64,000 nucleotides of DNA, from NCBI GenBank assembly GCA_038277395.1, contig CM076190.1, positions 245,005,256-245,069,255 on the forward strand, given 5' to 3'. Position numbers and translations under genes: made by a program. Each line of letters starts with the position of its first letter. The first letter of the stretch is position 1. Below, one piece after another: positions 33,748-44,371 of this stretch. Below the pieces are notes generated by a model that was not told the DNA's origin, made no database searches, and saw only the letters and a program-made list of their open reading frames with translations. This stretch comes from Dryocosmus kuriphilus (taxonomy: Eukaryota > Arthropoda > Insecta > Hymenoptera > Cynipidae).

Positions 33748-34462
33748 GCTCGTATATGAAGGGTGGTCTTCACGTTTCAACGGCAACAGGCCGGGTGTTT
33801 CAAAAGGTGAGATGCTTTTAAAGGGTTTTCGATATCGCTTAATTCAAATCTGTGGTTGAAATTACAAAATTCGTATTCGTGATTTCCTGCTTTCAACTAT
33901 AATGAGTTGGGTGATTGGGGAACTAAAATGCTTCTAAAGGATTTTTGATGTCGCTGAATCCATTTCTGACAATGAAGTTGTCTAAAAGACTTAAAAAAAA
34001 TTAAACATGAAGGAAAAAAGAATGGGAATAGATACTCGCCACCTCCTCGTTGGTTATTCCGGGGTTCGATAGAGATAGAGATAAGAATCCACCGATATTG
34101 ATGATATAATAATTTGGAATTTTATAATTTCAACCACGCATTGGGATATTGTCATATTGAATCCGACATTTGGAGTTTTTTGATTACAACCTCATTGCCA
34201 AAAATTGATTCAACGACATCAAGAACCCTTTAGAAGCATTTTAACTCTCAAATCACTCGACTCATTATTGTAGAAAAGAGGAAACCACCCCTCGCGTGCG
34301 AAAAGCAGAATCCATATTGGACCCGTCATTTCGAAATTTGTAATTTCAATCACAGATTTGAATTCAGTGATATCGAAAACTCCTTAAAAGCATCTCACCT
34401 TTTGAATCACCCGACTTGTTGCAGTTGAAACGTGAAGATCACCCTTCATACACGAGGGGTAT
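33748..34462. mobile_element. Foldback (long inverted repeat) element
   Basis: The ends CTCGTATATGAAGGGTGGTC (33750) and GATCACCCTTCATACACGAG (34437-34456) are inverted copies. The inversion continues inward through GGTGAGATGCTTTTAAAG/CTTAAAAGCATCTCACC and TTCAAATCTGTGGTTGAAATT/AATTTCAATCACAGATTTGAA-type blocks (each 20 bases or fewer conserved). A second inner pair (GTCGCTGAATCCATTTCTGA and TTGATTCAACGACATC) extends the arms to roughly 240 bp. There is no ORF. A non-autonomous foldback or MITE is the simplest reading. Confidence 0.75.
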
Positions 34463-35816
34463 TTTCTACCCTCAGAATTCTTTCTCAACCAATATATAAA
34501 AAAAGGTGTTGATTATTTTCCCTAGTTCTACAAAATTTGCAAAGTTTCATTGAAATCGGCGAGTGACAGTTCCGTAGGTTTATGTAAGTATAATAAGAAA
34601 GGAAATTAGTTGTACTTATATATGTAATAAAACATAACACATAAAAATTTGTTAAATTAATAGAAAGAATTGGTTCATCATTCTAATAATGTTAAATGGC
34701 TATATATATATTAACTTATTTTAATGCATTATCAAAAAAAAGGTTTTCTCAACCACCCTTTTAAATGTTACTCACAAATTACAGACCACAATAGTTTAGC
34801 TTAACGACACTTCTAATTTTTTACAATATACGAGTATATACCTGTAAAGATGCGTTGACGATGCTTCTTACAATAGTGGCATACTACACATCCAGGCTTA
34901 CAAATAATACAATAAAAGTGCCATTGCTCACCACTAAGAGAAAGTTACAGCATGAGAGCCGTGATAGAAATGGACGATGAAACCACTCTTTGTCTACGAC
35001 CAGGAAACATATCCCGCGCTTTCCATTAAGTACCGCCTACTTGTACAATTTCATACGCAAATACCCAATTGGCATATTTACTCAGACCCCACGATACTTC
35101 ATTCTTACCGCGCTTTTTGAGATACGAGGATTTTTACACAAATATTAAATGTCTGGTATTTTAGAAAACAATAACCTCTTTCCACTTAATAATAAGCGCG
35201 AAATTATATCAATCAATTCCTTACACCTTACAATACGATTATTGCTTGTCACTCTCTCACCACTACCAGTAATTGGTCCAAGCAATTTTGTGTTTATCAA
35301 GTCTTCAAAAGTGATATTGATTCTTTAGTGAAATGTAAGTCTTTCTAAAATTCCAACATCCACGAGAGAATTGTGATCCCATAGTTAGATCCTAGAAATT
35401 CTCTTGCTAAAGCTGCCCACGAGACAATGCTTCCGGAATACCGCAAGCCAACGAAATAGTTTTATTCCTAATGAAAAATGAGCACTGCGGTAAAATTATT
35501 ACAGAATTTATTGGCTTGTGGAGCAAGATGTGCAGTAACCGCGTGACAAACGATTCCTGTTAAAAGACAGTATTGACACCCTTGCGTGGGATCATTATAG
35601 AAGGAATATGATGGACATCGATTATCAAGATTTAACTGAAATTGATAAAGGATTACTAAGTCTTCTTATAAAGAATTAGGATTTATATGTAAACAATAAT
35701 TATAAAGTTTTGTTGTTGTAAAATATTGTACAATGAGTAAATATAAAGGTTACATTGAATAAATAAAATATATATACATGCGAGGATATATGCATATATA
35801 TATATATATATATATA

Positions 35817-37151
35817 CAAGGCATGTCCAGAAAGTAAGTGTACTGGTACTCTCACAACTGTAGAGAATAGCTATTCGACATGTTGGCAACACTGCCGCGT
35901 AGCCTGACCCCTCCCCTTCAAAACAGGACCAATCCGAGGTTAGTGTGTGGAAAACTCTTGACGCAGAAGCATCTCTCGCGAAAAATGACGATCGTATCTA
36001 CCGCCCAGTGTGAAATTCGCGCCGTCATTCGCTACCTCGTTTGGAAGGGAAAAGCTCCAGTTGAGATATATAATGAGGTGAAAACTGTTTATGGTAATGG
36101 AGCTATGAATCATACGAGTGTGTACAAGTGGTGTCGTGAATTTAAAAATGACCTTACTTCCATGCATGACGATCAGAGGAGCGGAAGACCTTCAATTGTG
36201 ACTGACGAACTTGTGGAAAAAATCGAGTTTGCGGTCCGTGAAGATCGCAGATTGACATTAGATGATCTTTCTGCGATGTTTCCGCAAATCTCCTGATCCC
36301 TGTTACACGAAACAATGAGAGAAACTCTCCGATATCGGAAACTGTCTGCCAGGTGGGTCCCAAAACAGCTGACAGAACAGCACAAGTTGAATCGAGTGCA
36401 GAGCTCCAAAGAGTTTTTGGAGCGCTACGAACGCGAAGGCGATGATTTTCTCTACCCTATTGTTACTGGAGACAAAACTTGTGTTGCCCAATACACGCCT
36501 GAAACTAAGGGACAGTCTCAACAATGGCGCCACACATTGTCACCCACGGCCAAGAAATTCAAAACCATAATTTCAGCCAAAAAAATCATGGCATCCATGT
36601 TTACGGACCATAAGGGCATAATTTTGATTGAATATCTGCCTCACGGGGAGACCATCAACATGGTAAGATACTGTGAGACGCTGAAGAAATTGAAGAGTGC
36701 GATTTAGGATAAAAGGAGGTGCATGCTGATGAAGGGAGTCTGCCTGCTGTATGGCAATGCCAAACCTCACACGGCCAACGCCACGAAGCAACTTCTGGAC
36801 TCTTTTGGATGGGACGTTTTGAACCACCCCCCGTCTTCCCCTGACCAGGCCCCTACAGCTTTCCATTTCTTCACTTCCCTGAAGGTGCGCATGGGTGGAA
36901 GCAAGTTTTCAATGGACGAGTAGGTGAAGGGGGAGGTGAAGAAGTGGGCGAAAGAGCTGACGGGAGACTTTCTCGAGGCAGGCATAAAAAAATTGATCCC
37001 GCGACTCACCAATTGCATCGAGAGGGATGGTGACTATGTCGAAAAATAACTTACATATGTACATGTGCAACCAACTATGTTTTTGTCTTAATAAATTTTT
37101 TTTTTTGAAGCCTACATAAATTGAGTACACTTACTTTCTGGACGTGCCTCG
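35817..37151 (+). mobile_element. Mariner element, full length (1,335 bp)
   Basis: Terminal inverted repeats CAAGGCATGTCCAGAAAGTA (left) and CGAGGCACGTCCAGAAAGTA (right, read inward) are bordered by TA at 35815-35816 and 37152-37153. The left TA lies within an (AT)n run (35790-35816). The same family occurs at 38077-38838 in opposite orientation. Confidence 0.9.
35985..37049 (+). pseudogene. Mariner transposase (family 1), catalytically dead
   Basis: Starts MTIVSTAQCEIRAVIRYLV with the first helix-turn-helix (35985-36170). It then has the second HTH with RSGRPSIVTDELV and LTLDDLSAMFPQI, and a linker VPKQLTEQHKLNRV (standing for WVPHxLT). The catalytic blocks have degenerated: VTGDKTC keeps the first Asp (36468-36488), LLYGNAKPHTA has Gly for the second Asp (36748-36780), and SPDQAPTAFHFF has Ala in place of the third Asp (36838-36873). 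A frameshift or stop near 36295, a stop at 36705-36707 and one at 36921-36923 also break the frame. The tail ends in IERDGDYVEK. It would normally cut and paste the element at TA sites. Confidence 0.85.
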
Positions 37152-37530
37152 TATATGAATTGCTTTTTCATTTATCAAAGAACCTTACATCTGGTTAGTA
37201 CAAGCGCAGACTTTGTATAGTGGATCTCATAATTTTGTTTAATATTGATTTATCGTTGGTTTATCGTTGATTAATCGTTGTTTTAACATTGATTCATCGT
37301 TGGTTCAGCACTGAATCAACGTTGCACAGATTTGCTCCAACATTGCACAAAAGCTGATTCAACATTGCACAAACGTTGATTACTTACCTGATTCGTCTCT
37401 CCAGCTGTTGTGTGAACTATCAACACCTAACCACTTAACATATACTTTATTGCCACGTTTCTTGATCTTTTCTTCCACAAGTTATACAGTTGAAGTTGAA
37501 GCTTGCAGTTGAAGTTTTCCTCAACACATT

Positions 37531-38076
37531 TTTATAAGGCGGAAAGCGGTTGAAAGGGATTCATCCATTTATGTTTTTAAATTTCATCCCTGAAAGGAAT
37601 GAAATTCTATCGCTGAAGACAGTTGCGATTTGCCTCAGTTACATTCTTAACAAAATGGAAACATTGCGACATTTGAAATCAATTATCCCTTGCCGTGAAG
37701 CTCAAACTTTAAATTCTAGATTAAGCACACAAGATTTATTGTTTTTAATTGCAGGTTTATTATTTTAATATGTTCTATCAGAATACTACAATTTGACGCT
37801 GGTTGTATAAACCGTGAGCCCCACTCCTCAGATATCACCCCCATTTTTCAGAGATTACCCCCTTTCATTGGGTACGAGCACAAAATCTTCTAGAAGTTTC
37901 GAGAAAACTAGATTGGTAAGGTATACTACTTCTAGTCTGTAGGCATCTGCACAATAAATGACTGTAAAATTTAAGTCTTAATCATTTCCTTTTTTTAATT
38001 TTTTTTCGCCATCTATCATTAAAAATAAAACTAATGATTCAAAATGGTGGTTGCATATTCACACATACATAATATA
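37531..38076. other. Unassigned spacer
   Basis: A 72-codon ORF (37550-37768) has no recognisable motif. No repeat boundary was found. Confidence 0.4.
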
Positions 38077-38838
38077 CGAGGCACGTCCAGAAAATAAGTG
38101 TACTCAATCTATGTAGGCTTCGAAAAAACTTTATTAAAACAAAAGCATAGTTGGTTACACTTGTACATATGTAAGTTATTTTTCTACATAGTCGCCATCC
38201 CTCTCGATGCATGTGGTGAGCCGCGGGATCAATTTTTTGACGCCTGCTTCGAAGAAGTCTCCCGCCAGCTCCTTCGCCCACTTCTCTGCCTTTCCCTTCG
38301 CAGACAATTTCCGATATCCGAGAGTTTCTGTGACTTTTTGGTGTAACAGGGATCTGAAAATTTGCGCAAACATCGCAGAAAGATCATCTAATGTCAATCT
38401 GCGATCATCACGGACCGCAAACTCGATTTTTTCCACAAGCTCTTCAGTCACAATTGAAGGTCTTCCGCTCCTCTGATCGTCATGCACGGAAGTACGGCCA
38501 TTTTTATATTCACGACACCACTTGTACACACACGTACGATTCATAGCCCCATTACCATAAACAGTTTTCACCTCATTATAAATCTCAACTGGAGCTTTTC
38601 CCTTCACAAAGAGGTAGAGAATGACGGCGCGAATTTCGCACTGGGCGGGAGATACGATCGACATTTTTCGCGAGAGATGCTACTGCGTCAAGAGTTTTCA
38701 ACACACTAAACTCGGATTGGTCCTATTTTGAAGGGGGGGGGGGGGGGTCAGGCTACGCGGCAGTGTTGCCAGCATGTCGAAAAAGTATTCCCTACAGCTG
38801 TGAGATTAACAGTACACTTACTTTCTGGACGTGCCTCG
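38077..38838 (-). mobile_element. Internally deleted mariner (762 bp), family 1
   Basis: Terminal repeats CGAGGCACGTCCAGAAAATA and (right, read inward) CGAGGCACGTCCAGAAAGTA are bordered by TA at 38075-38076 and 38839-38840. Compared with 35817-37151 the internal 570 bp or so coding for the catalytic core is missing, and both ends are kept. A run of 16 or more G at about 38731-38748 lies near its 5' end. It could have been mobilised in trans. Confidence 0.9.
38176..38664 (-). CDS. Deletion-derived mariner protein: DNA-binding domain fused in frame to C-terminal tail
   Basis: This 162-codon ORF is uninterrupted. Residues 1-125 are the two helix-turn-helix motifs of the mariner transposase (MSIVSPAQCEIRAVILYLF, then SGRPSIVTEELV, then LTLDDLSAMFAQI and TETLGYRKLSA). 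Residues about 126-162 are the extreme C-terminus (KWAKELAGDFFEAGVKKL to DGDYVEK). All three catalytic Asp blocks are absent. The fusion joint falls within KLSAKGKAEKWAK and keeps the frame. Unlike the full-length copy at 35985 it has no stop codon. If expressed, it would bind the terminal repeats without cutting and could act as a competitive repressor. That role is inference. The intact frame may also be chance in a young copy. Confidence 0.6.
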   Translation of the reverse strand: MSIVSPAQCEIRAVILYLFVKGKAPVEIYNEVKTVYGNGAMNRTCVYKWCREYKNGRTSVHDDQRSGRPSIVTEELVEKIEFAVRDDRRLTLDDLSAMFAQIFRSLLHQKVTETLGYRKLSAKGKAEKWAKELAGDFFEAGVKKLIPRLTTCIERDGDYVEK

Positions 38839-38889
38839 TAGTACCCTAGCCTGACATGTCTTGAAATTCTGACCAAAGCGAAAAGCGGG

Positions 38890-39005
38890 CACATTCAATC
38901 AACATTAAATCAACGTTAACTTAATGTTGATCCAACGTCAAACCAACGCTGAATTAACGTTGAATCGACGTTAAGCCAACTTGAAGTCTATGCTAAATCA
39001 ATGAT
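38890..39005. repeat. CAACGTTGA-type minisatellite, third array
   Basis: Units such as AACGTTAACTTAATGTTGATC and CAACGTTGAATCGACGTTAA (each about 20 bp) resemble the Polinton-centre array at 15246-15366. No integrase sequence was found adjacent, so it may be a relocated part of the 35-kb remnant. Confidence 0.7.
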
Positions 39006-39969
39006 ATTCAATCATCAGTATGAATCTTAAATAATGGTTGAACCCATTTTTACACAATGAACGCAATAGTGTAGTCGAAAAAGAAAGGTCGAATTCGTTA
39101 AAAAGCCTTTTTTGACCAATGATTCTTGTTTAACTCATCTGAAATATTTTTAGCAAACAAAACATTCCATTTTCCAGCCAAACTATGCAACATATAAAAC
39201 AAATGTCAGGAAGCAGATTTGTTTATTTTAAAGAAAGTAGAAATTTGGCCCATAATATTTATTCATAAGGCGTATATTTTTCGTTTTAATTGTGAACGTT
39301 ATTTTTAATAAAGATCAAGAATTCCATTTCCCTCCCAATGTAGGAAAAAATATTAACAAGCTGACCTGTCCATTTTACCAAGGCCTACAAATGTGCTTGG
39401 CGCTATTTTTTGACAAGACGCATAATTTTTTTTGGTAAGACGCAATGTATTTGTTTTAGTGGTGATGAACGTTAACAAAAGTTAATTAAAGGTCATATAA
39501 CGTTTTTAAGAAATCCTCCCGCTCCGTATGCACATTCTTATCACGTACCTCGCGCTTCGAACTCTTTTAAAGAATATCCAAAAACATTCATTATGTCAAT
39601 GAGAAGATGTTAGTCTCTCGCTGTTGTTCTCGCCTGTATACCGGATAACTTTCGAAAGACTAATCCGAGTGGATTGCACTTTGTCACACATTTTTAAGGC
39701 CTCTAGAGAAAGGATGAGTTCGTCAGCCAACAATTTTTGACCAACTTTTCTGGTTTTATCCATCCTAAATTATTTTCAAAAATAAAACGTTCAATTTTCC
39801 ACCCAAACTATGCAAAATACGAGAAAAGTATTGAAAAAAAGTTGTTTATTTCAAAAAGATCTAAAAATTTTCTTTACAGCGTTTTCAGACAGGACTGATA
39901 TTTTTCGGTTTAATCGTGAGCAATATTACTAACAAAAATAAAGAATTAAATTGTCCCGTTAAAATCTAC

Positions 39970-40530
39970 ATTTTAAGAAAAAAGTTCGTAAGCTTAGGCG
40001 GCTTTCGCCCACTGGAGATTCATTAATTTCATTTTTGGTCAATGTAGAAACCGGGCCGCTGATTATGTTCATTTTAGCCCTCCACTGATTGCGACATACA
40101 TAGGTGAATACATATATATTCCAACAAGAACTTCTTGACTCTCCTTCATTGTTATGACGTCATTCTCTGGTGTTGACTATACAGTTTGTTCCTCGGTCAT
40201 GATGGGTGGGTATTTACTATATACTCTTTGCAATAGTCGCTTATCGTCAGGAAATTTGTATGTTCAAAATTCAAAAAGCTGATTTGGATTTGATTAGGAA
40301 TAAGCAAATAAAATGCATGTCCAGCAGAAGAAGGGCGTTTGGTAGGTGGAGACCTGGACATGACATGAGCAGGAGGACTAGTATCCCTGATAGGAGAATG
40401 CTGTCCGACAAAAGGGAAAACATTTCTAGACACAGGAATACGATTTTCATTAGAATTACGACCAAACTGTGAACTTAACTCAGCAACAAGAAACAGAAAC
40501 AATTTTCAAACATTTTAAGGGTTTTGCAAG
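39970..40530 (-). pseudogene. Broken paralogue of the secreted protein at 4932-5534
   Basis: The minus strand gives FLLVAELSSQF-like residues (AELSSQFGRNSNENR), then the Ser/Pro-rich part (SPIRDTSPPA, SRSPPTKRPSSAGH), and then decayed counterparts of FHFTRY and the C-terminal half (SHRF-like region near 39990). The signal-peptide Met codon region carries an indel relative to the 5-kb copy, and further frameshifts occur near 40300 and 40190. The Ser/Pro-rich segment is the best conserved piece. It was once the same gene and is not expected to make a full product. Confidence 0.65.
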
Positions 40531-40909
40531 CTCGGGCAGAAACACTTATAGTTTCGGTCCGGTCAAAACTACGCTCAGCATTTAAGCTCGGACATAACAC
40601 TTATATAGCATTTAAGAGAATTTAGAGCTTGCATTGTTTAAAAAATATATCACAGTAAGTTTTGGGGTATCAAACTGTTGTGGATCAATCTGATTATCAA
40701 CTTCAGATCAAAGTAGTCTGCTATCTAGGATTAAAAAATTAATTTGTGCACAGCTTTATTCATGTTTGTCGTGTCAGTTCTCATACTTTTAGGTAAAAAT
40801 GACTAGGAATGCCAACTTCATACTTAATTTGGCAAGAATGGTGAAAGTGATAAAACATCAGTCTGTTGTTACTTTTCGGAACCATTCCACACAATCTTCA
40901 AGCCGCATA

Positions 40910-42202
40910 CTACATGGACTGAGAAGTCCAGAGCCTCACACAGAGATGTCGCCACTAGGATTAAGCCACGTATGTTTTCGTTGAGAACCAGCCTTTAGAC
41001 AGCACCACCTTGAGTTTCGTGACATTGTGTGCATTATTTTTCGAATAACAGCTGATTGTGTCAGACAAGCTTTGGTTTCTTGGAACGATGGAAAGAGACG
41101 AGTTTCGGGTTTTAATAAAACATTGTTTTTTAATGGGAAAAAACACCGTCCAGGCCAAGGAGTGGTTAGATAAATGTTATCCAACATCCGGTATGAACTG
41201 CAACCGTAAAACGCTGGTTTGCAGACTTCAAACGTGGTCGTACCAGCAATGATGATGCTCAGCGCAGTGGACGGCCGTCTGAGGTCACCACACCGGAAAA
41301 TATAAAAAAAATCGATTTGATCGTTTTGAATGATCGGAAAGCGAAGTTGCGTGAAATAGCAGAGGCCGTGAGTATATCGATAGAACGCGTTAGCAATATT
41401 TTGCATGAAAATTTGGGGTTGAAAAAGCTGATCGCAAGATCGGTGCCGCGTTTGCTCACACCGGACCAGAAGCAGCAACGTGCTGAAGATTCCGAGCGTA
41501 ATTTGGCCTTGTTCCAAAGAAACAAAAAGGACTTTTCGCGTCGATTCGTAACGATGGAAAAATCCTGGATTCATTATTACACTCCTGAGGCCAACGGACA
41601 GTCTGCAGAGTGTTTGAAAGCAGGTAGCAGCCGTCCGAAGCGTCCAAAGACGCAACGGTCGGCCGGGAAGGTTGTGGCAAGTGTTTTTTGGGATGCAAGA
41701 GGAATAATCATGATTGAATATTTGGAAAAGGTAAAAACCATCACAGGTGACTACTACGTTGCTCAACTAGATCGTTTAAACGAAGAAATTAAAAAAAAAA
41801 ACGGCCGCACATGGCAAGGAAGAAAGTGCTGTACCAACACGACAACGCACCAGCACATTCATCGATGAAAACGACGGCCAAACTGAGCGAATTGCGCTAC
41901 CAATGGGTTAAGCATCCTCCGTGTTCACCAGATCTGGCCCCCAGCGACTACTATTTGTTCCCAAACTTGAAAAGGTTTCTTCAGGGAAAGAAATTTTCGT
42001 CGAGTGCTGAAGTAATGGCCGAAACAGAGGGGTATTTTGAAGGTCTCGATAAATAATTTATTTCGAAAGGTATCGAAATGTTGCAGGACCACTGGAATAA
42101 GTACATTACTTTAAATGGAGAGTACACCGAAGAATAAAAAAGGTTTTAAGGTAAAAAATTAATTTTTTCCTTGTGAGGCTCGGGACTTATCATTCCATGT
42201 GG
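40910..42202 (+). mobile_element. Mariner element, full length (1,293 bp), family 2
   Basis: Terminal repeats CTACATGGACTGAGAAGTCC (left) and CCACATGGAATGATAAGTCC (right, read inward) are bordered by TA at 40908-40909 and 42203-42204. Unit A has the uninterrupted site near 5890-5900 (GCCGCATAATATCGCATAAT), confirming the insertion. Confidence 0.9.
41088..42056 (+). pseudogene. Mariner transposase (family 2)
   Basis: MERDEFRVLIKHCFLMGKNT opens the first HTH. RSGRPSEVTTPENIKKID and REIAEAVSISIERVSNILHE form the second, and ARSVPRLLTPDQKQQR is the linker. The first catalytic block reads VTMEKSWIHYYTPE (Asp of the usual MDE/DSW replaced by Glu). The second, LYQHDNAPAHSS, and third, PPCSPDLAPSDYYLF, keep both Asp residues. 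Two frameshifts (near 41245 and about 41805) break the frame. It is otherwise well preserved and is the youngest-looking mariner of the window. Confidence 0.85.
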
Positions 42203-42512
42203 TAATATCGCATAATCCCGAGCCAGTTGCCGCATACTGCGGTTTCTGCATTCATACCGCATAAATCGCGTATTTCGGGAACTTTGCGGCGAAAATGATG
42301 GACCGCGCACGACCGTATTCTTTATTCTTGATGAATTTGACTAGAAACTGTTAAACACTATCTTTCTGTTATGGCATTATGCCACTTTATTATTCGGCAA
42401 GAACTGTTCATTATTTCAACATTTTTTGCTAAAAAAAGTGACAATTTAAGCATACTTAAATACTTATAAACAATGTTCAAAAATAATTTCAGTTCGGTCA
42501 TCTCTTGACAAA

Positions 42513-42607
42513 TATGTGCACCGTTCGTCCCTAGACTCAAAAAAAAAAAGTTTGAAGCTTCCAAAGAACCCATCTTGTGTACAGAATAAAGTATCTCTTA
42601 TACTCCC
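42513..42607 (+). repeat. Repeat R-C, copy left of the LINE
   Basis: Begins CGTTCGTCCCTAGACTCAAA, related to CTGTTCGTCCCTAACCTCAA at 48107 and to the minus strand at 22740-22803. The two copies around the LINE would have stood about 95 bp apart in tandem before it inserted. The A-rich stretch after the motif differs in length. Confidence 0.5.
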
Positions 42608-43143
42608 CTCGATAGGGGCGTTGGACCTTCAAGCCGGTTCAAGGGCTTAGCTGACGGAATTTTACGGTATCGCGGAGCAAGAATGATTCAAGCACCCCTA
42701 TAAACGGGCTCTGCGTGTATGTATGGAGGGTATCCCTATAAACGGGCTCTACCCAGAATGGAAAGAGCGAATGGTGCCTGCAGTACTGGCCTCTACAGTG
42801 TGCGGTCGGGGCTCCAATCAATGTGGAGGAAAGCTTGATCTCTCTTCCCATTGGCGGGAGCCCTGGGGGGTTTAGAGGTTCCCGATGTGACCAACAAGCG
42901 GCCCCCCGATGGTTTCTTGCACAAAAACCATCGGGTATCTGCTCTCTTGGGAGCAGTGCAACCCTAATCCGTGGTGTGATGTGTATCCGTGCCCAGGGAT
43001 GCGTGGCGCATAGGGTTAATAGATGCGTCTAAAACGGTCCCTCCGAGATACCTGGTGACCTCTCGGAGTATTTAGCCTTCATGTGGTATCGCGGGGCTCT
43101 GTCGCAGGTGACTTTTATTTCCCCAGCTACTCGTAGGATTAAC

Positions 43144-44126
43144 ATGGATAATAATCAAAAATCAAAGGATGGGCATCCTAAATCGCCAAAGAACAACAAC
43201 CAAGAGGACAATTCTAGTCCTCAAAACCTTGGGGTTGAACAGACAACCTCCAATGCTGGAGAAGGCCTCAGTGGAAATCCAGTCCAGCAAAGGAAGGAGT
43301 TGGAGAAGCAACCCCAAAAAGACAGGGGAACTAGACCCCACCTCAGCGGAGCGGGAAAGAAGAGGTTAAAATTCTTCCTCAAAAAGGGCCTAGGTGCTGA
43401 AGAGGCACATAAACAGGCCCTTATACCTTATAAAGCGCCCGCAATTCAAAAAACTCCAAAGAGAAAGGAGAGGTCTCAAGAAGAGATATCTCCTAATCCG
43501 ATGGGGGGAAAAAAAAAAACAGGGTGATGAACGAACCTGTCACCAAGAAGTCTGCTATGACACAGCAGGAATCTAAAAAAGGGGGAAAAGTCCCTGAAAG
43601 GACTATTCCTCGAAAGTGTATCTCCTATAGAGACGCCACAGCGGGTAAAAAGGTTGGCATCACTCATGCACGATTCCCTGATGTCCTCTTGACTACGGAC
43701 CAACTAAAGGACGTTCAAAGGTACATCATGAGAAGAGTGTTGAACTTAAAGGAAGGAGGCGTCAAACCTAAATTCCTGGATGCGAGCTTTAAACCTGGGT
43801 GGCTTTTCATAACTTGCAAAAATGAGGAGACGGAGAAATGACTAAGGGAGCTGGAAATAGAGCCCTGGGAAGGGGCCAGTCTCAAAACACTGGGAGAGAA
43901 AGAACTTCCTCGACCGGTGTTTGTGGCTGGCTACTTCAAGGACAGTCATTTAGACAAAAGTGAGGACATTCTGGGATACATGAAAAACCACCAGAATGAC
44001 CTCAACACCGAAAGCTGGAGGATACTGAGAAGGACAGAAGAAAGGACTGCAGCCCTACTCACCTTCTCAATAGACCGTGCATCGGAAGCTATCCTGAGGA
44101 GTAAAAAACCTCATGATATCCTTTAA
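43144..44126 (+). pseudogene. LINE ORF1 with DUF4780-like domain
   Basis: The first frame (43144-43527) encodes a hydrophilic, Asn/Lys/Gln-rich leader and a basic part (RKERSQEEISPNPMGGKK). A run of A at about 43508-43518 shifts the frame, and 43524-43841 continues with MMNEPVTKKSAMTQQ, DQLKDVQRYIMRRV and GWLFITCKNEETEK. A stop at 43840 is followed by LEIEPWEGASLKTLGEKELP, RPVFVAGYFKDSH, TESWRILRRTEER and LTFSIDRASEAIL. This GWLxxTC...EPWEGA...VFVxGYF...W-ILRR pattern is the DUF4780-type fold found in arthropod LINE ORF1 proteins; it would bind element RNA. Only one slip and one stop separate it from an intact frame. Confidence 0.75.
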
Positions 44127-44371
44127 ATTCGGGGAGATGAAATTAAGCCTGAAGAGGAACCCGTTGGATGAGGCAAAGGCGGATCAGGCGACTTCCTCCA
44201 CAACGGCTTCCTCTTCAAATGTTCACGAGGGGAACGAGGCCATGGAGACTGAAGAACAGTCAAGCCGTGACCAAAAGGACCAATCATGAACAGGGGAGGT
44301 AATGGGAATGATCCAAGGGCACAAAGAGGCCCCAGGTACACCCAAAGGTGAAGGGGCTCGGTGGCAGGCAG

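Larger units (their letters stand above)
35430..37530 (+). mobile_element. polB: Remnant of a second copy of the same Polinton family, split by a mariner
   Basis: The part 35430-35690 matches the polymerase C-terminus of the left arm (14480-14960): GIPQANEIVL, LMKNEHCGKIITEFI and the segment corresponding to TLAWGHYRLYD. The part 37240-37385 is a CAACGTTGATTCA-type array like 15246-15366. The part 37386-37500 matches the integrase C-terminus (15380-15480: TCCAGCTGTTGTGT, CTAACCACTT, TTATTGCCACGTTTCTTGA). Thus polymerase end, array and integrase end occur in the same order as across the left arm/centre junction. A mariner occupies 35817-37151. This copy is heavily decayed, and nothing of its arms or target duplication could be found. 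Confidence 0.75.
39100..42512. repeat. Duplicated segment S, copy B (unit B), with a local tandem repeat
   Basis: The part 39560-40909 plus 42203-42512 matches 4590-6213 in the same orientation. In addition 39160-39360 and 39795-39960 resemble each other and 4766-4935 (CCAAACTATGCAA, TTGTTTATTT, TATTTTTCGKTTTAATYGTGA), so the 3' flank of the secreted ORF is present twice here. A mariner lies between the two matched parts. Confidence 0.75.

Noticed and set aside
35774..35816. (TA)n tract as an element terminus
   Set aside because: A simple-sequence run that merely supplied the TA target of the mariner.
40936..41766. 276-codon open frame on the minus strand across the family 2 mariner
   Set aside because: It is the antisense of the mariner transposase, and the sense strand has the conserved catalytic and HTH motifs.
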